Shown: one piece after another, positions 6,674 through 8,272 of the stretch
Position numbering within the stretch: position 1 is the first letter of the stretch
Layout: each line of letters starts with the position of its first letter
Assembly: GCA_001801365.1 (NCBI GenBank)
Contig: MGXL01000102.1
Coordinates: 5,155-13,426 of the forward strand
DNA: 8,272 nt
Direction of reading: 5' to 3'
From: Gammaproteobacteria bacterium RBG_16_57_12
GTDB taxonomy: Bacteria; Pseudomonadota; Gammaproteobacteria; RBG-16-57-12
Notes under the pieces: generated by a model
Databases searched by the model: none
Seen by the model: the letters and a program-made list of their open reading frames with translations, nothing else
What the model was told of the DNA's origin: nothing
Made by a program: the position numbers and the translations under genes

Positions 6674-6679
6674 GGGTGA
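6674..6679 (+). promoter_or_regulatory. Ribosome binding site of the PilZ-like gene
   Basis: GGGTGA lies 6 nt before the ATG at 6686 and pairs with the 3' part of the anti-Shine-Dalgarno sequence. It supports that ATG as the start. The GTG at 6676 is in another frame. Confidence 0.5.
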
Positions 6680-6685
6680 AAATTG

Positions 6686-8272
6686 ATGGCAAACCTAAAG
6701 TTAACCGTTCCCGAGATTGTTTCAGGAATCGAAATTTCTGTCGGGTCCAGCGCTCAGGAGATCGACCGCTGGATCGCCTCATTGCCCCTGGCTGACCCCG
6801 ACGAGGCCGCCGATGCGATATTGTCCGCCCTGGCCGAGGCGAATCGCGCCGCGCTGGGGCATGATCTGCGGCATCGGATGGCCACCATGCTGCAACCGAT
6901 CGTGGACAATATTGCGCGTGACATCACCCACAAATTCCTCTCCTCGTACGGCACGTTGCAGGAAAAGACTGAGCGCCGGGCGATCATCGTTCAACAACTG
7001 TACAAGGAGATGGCCTACGGCTGGAAGCACGTGCTGAGCCGGATATTCGCCGTGCCGGATAACCGCCGACCGGATAACAAGACTCTGGCCGAGTCCATCC
7101 ATCACATTATCCGCAATCATTCCGCTCAGATTCTGCTGCACTATCTCGTGTACGATAATGTGCCGCGCAACGTCTGGCGTGAAGTGCATGGTCTTTATTT
7201 CTTTGCCCAATCCCGCGGCCTGCATGATATCCCGGTGGCTGTCGGGGCGAAGGCCACCATCGAGCAGGCCTACCTTGCCATCGTGTTGTTGGCGGCCCTG
7301 AATCCCTTTCGCCTGATGCGCGGTGAGGCGTTGAAGGTCTATGAAATGATGAGTGATAAAACACACCTGTGCAAATTGCACATACCCCCCGCGAACTGGC
7401 GGCCCTACGGCGAGCTGTGCGTGAATCTTGCTAACGACATGCCGCCTCTGTATGTGCTGGAAGGAGCCGGTGCCATCAATCCGGCCGTGACCAGGATTGT
7501 GAACATCGAAGGGCTGCAGGGGTATTTACAGGGCGCGCTCTCGGAGCTGGAAAAGCGCCGGCAGGAAGGTGTGCGGCTGACCCTGGCCGAGCGGGCGCAA
7601 CGTGATTTTCTGTCCCGTCTGGTGCAGAGCTGGAAGGGGCATTTAAACCGCTCCAGCAAGCGCCAGGTCTGCTCGTTGACGGTCGAGGTTGTGGCGGGCC
7701 TGACGGCGTGCTGCTGGACACTGGGCCTGGGCAGTGAAAATGCCGGATCACCGGCCAGAGGTAATGATGGGGTAACCGGCCTGGCGCTTGCGCCGGATGA
7801 GCCGACATTCTGGCCGGCGTCGACAGAAACGACCTCACCCGTGCGACCGGGCGGAAAGCCGGAGGTGGCGCGATTCAAGATTGATGATTCCGATGTAGAA
7901 GTCTGGAGCATGGATCTATCCGAGCGTAAAAGGCCACTGATCGATCACCACTCCTGGCAGTTTGATATCGATAAACCCGTGCCGTTTGATTTCGGCCCCG
8001 AACGCACGGAGCCCGAGGAGCCGGTTACCGAGACCAGCTATACCCTGCTGAATATCAATCAGAGCGAAGGTGGGCTGGCGCTGTGTTTTGAGGGGGATGC
8101 GGCAAAGATACTGCGGGTGGGCGAGTTGATCTGCGTGCGGCCGTCCGGAAACAATGATGTCACGGCCTGGCGTATGGGGGTGGTGCGTTGGCTGCAGTTA
8201 TCGCGCAAGATGAGCGGGGTGCTGGGAGTGATGAATCTTGCCGACCAGGTGGTCCCGGTCATGGTGATGGCC
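6686..8272 (+). CDS. PilZ-like c-di-GMP effector candidate with a long N-terminal region (partial, 3' end outside the window)
   Basis: The frame is open from the ATG at 6686 to the last base, giving 529 residues without a stop (MANLKLTVPEIVSG...). Residues 1-310 are largely predicted helical and soluble, with no domain I recognise. The C-terminal part resembles a PilZ domain, the small beta-barrel that binds cyclic-di-GMP. It has RSSKR (322-326), fitting RxxxR, followed by a strand-like VCSLTVEVVAGLTACCWTL. NQSEGG (458-463), fitting D/NxSxxG, is followed by LALCF, LRVGELICVRP and WRMGVVRWLQ, the usual later PilZ strands. About 130 residues separate the two motifs where a few tens are usual; the region between is acidic and proline-rich and looks like an insertion or linker. 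No signal peptide or membrane helix is seen, so a cytoplasmic protein is likely. It is transcribed divergently from the EAL-HDOD gene, also of the c-di-GMP family. Binding and output are inferred, not shown. Confidence 0.75.
   Translation, partial: MANLKLTVPEIVSGIEISVGSSAQEIDRWIASLPLADPDEAADAILSALAEANRAALGHDLRHRMATMLQPIVDNIARDITHKFLSSYGTLQEKTERRAIIVQQLYKEMAYGWKHVLSRIFAVPDNRRPDNKTLAESIHHIIRNHSAQILLHYLVYDNVPRNVWREVHGLYFFAQSRGLHDIPVAVGAKATIEQAYLAIVLLAALNPFRLMRGEALKVYEMMSDKTHLCKLHIPPANWRPYGELCVNLANDMPPLYVLEGAGAINPAVTRIVNIEGLQGYLQGALSELEKRRQEGVRLTLAERAQRDFLSRLVQSWKGHLNRSSKRQVCSLTVEVVAGLTACCWTLGLGSENAGSPARGNDGVTGLALAPDEPTFWPASTETTSPVRPGGKPEVARFKIDDSDVEVWSMDLSERKRPLIDHHSWQFDIDKPVPFDFGPERTEPEEPVTETSYTLLNINQSEGGLALCFEGDAAKILRVGELICVRPSGNNDVTAWRMGVVRWLQLSRKMSGVLGVMNLADQVVPVMVMA

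Noticed and set aside
6504..6782. Minus-strand frame of 92 codons between the divergent genes
   Set aside because: It overlaps the plus-strand promoter and the start of the PilZ-like gene and ends inside the EAL-HDOD leader. It has no good ribosome binding site and no recognisable domain.
6779..7381. Minus-strand frame of 200 codons, with a second one at 7405-7911
   Set aside because: Both are antisense to the plus-strand PilZ-like gene, which has a promoter, a ribosome binding site and recognisable motifs. The antisense products match nothing I know.

Overview
The window (8,272 bp, fairly GC-rich) looks like chromosomal DNA from a gammaproteobacterium or close relative. The evidence for this is the proteobacterial-type GldG/DUF4340 ABC cassette placed directly before mutM, and a neighbouring pair of genes of cyclic-di-GMP signalling type. 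I see no tRNA, rRNA, CRISPR array, insertion sequence or phage gene.

Positions 1-5130 hold a compact minus-strand operon. In transcription order it encodes an ABC ATPase (5130-4252), an ABC-2 type permease (4177-3425), a GldG-family membrane-anchored auxiliary protein (3406-2036), an exported HEXXH zinc-metallopeptidase-like protein (2033-1044), a DUF4340 membrane-anchored protein (977-99) and the start of mutM (89 to the window edge). A sigma-70-like promoter (5212-5185) precedes the operon, and a hairpin plus T-run (5260-5229) separates it from the gene upstream. The first three genes and DUF4340 form a recurring cassette related to the Bacteroidetes gliding-motility transporter GldA/GldF/GldG, whose substrate in proteobacteria is not established. 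The metallopeptidase gene sits inside this cassette and has clearly lower GC than the cassette genes beside it.

The strongest anomaly is in the ATPase. An in-frame TAG at 4254-4252 stops the protein just before the conserved C-terminal tail. The same frame continues for 25 more codons, encodes that tail (RRTLEEIFVAIT), and ends in a TGA that overlaps the permease ATG as ATGA. The gene therefore appears to carry a single nonsense codon, unless it is a sequencing error or a readthrough site.

Positions 5260-8272 hold a divergent pair. On the minus strand is an EAL-HDOD (YuxH-type) regulator (6477-5260). On the plus strand is a long protein that runs off the window end (6686 onward), with an N-terminal region of unknown function and a PilZ-like C-terminal region whose two signature motifs are about 130 residues apart. 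The 208-bp region between them holds a good plus-strand promoter and a perfect 6-bp inverted repeat. Both genes point to c-di-GMP-related regulation, probably unconnected with the ABC operon.
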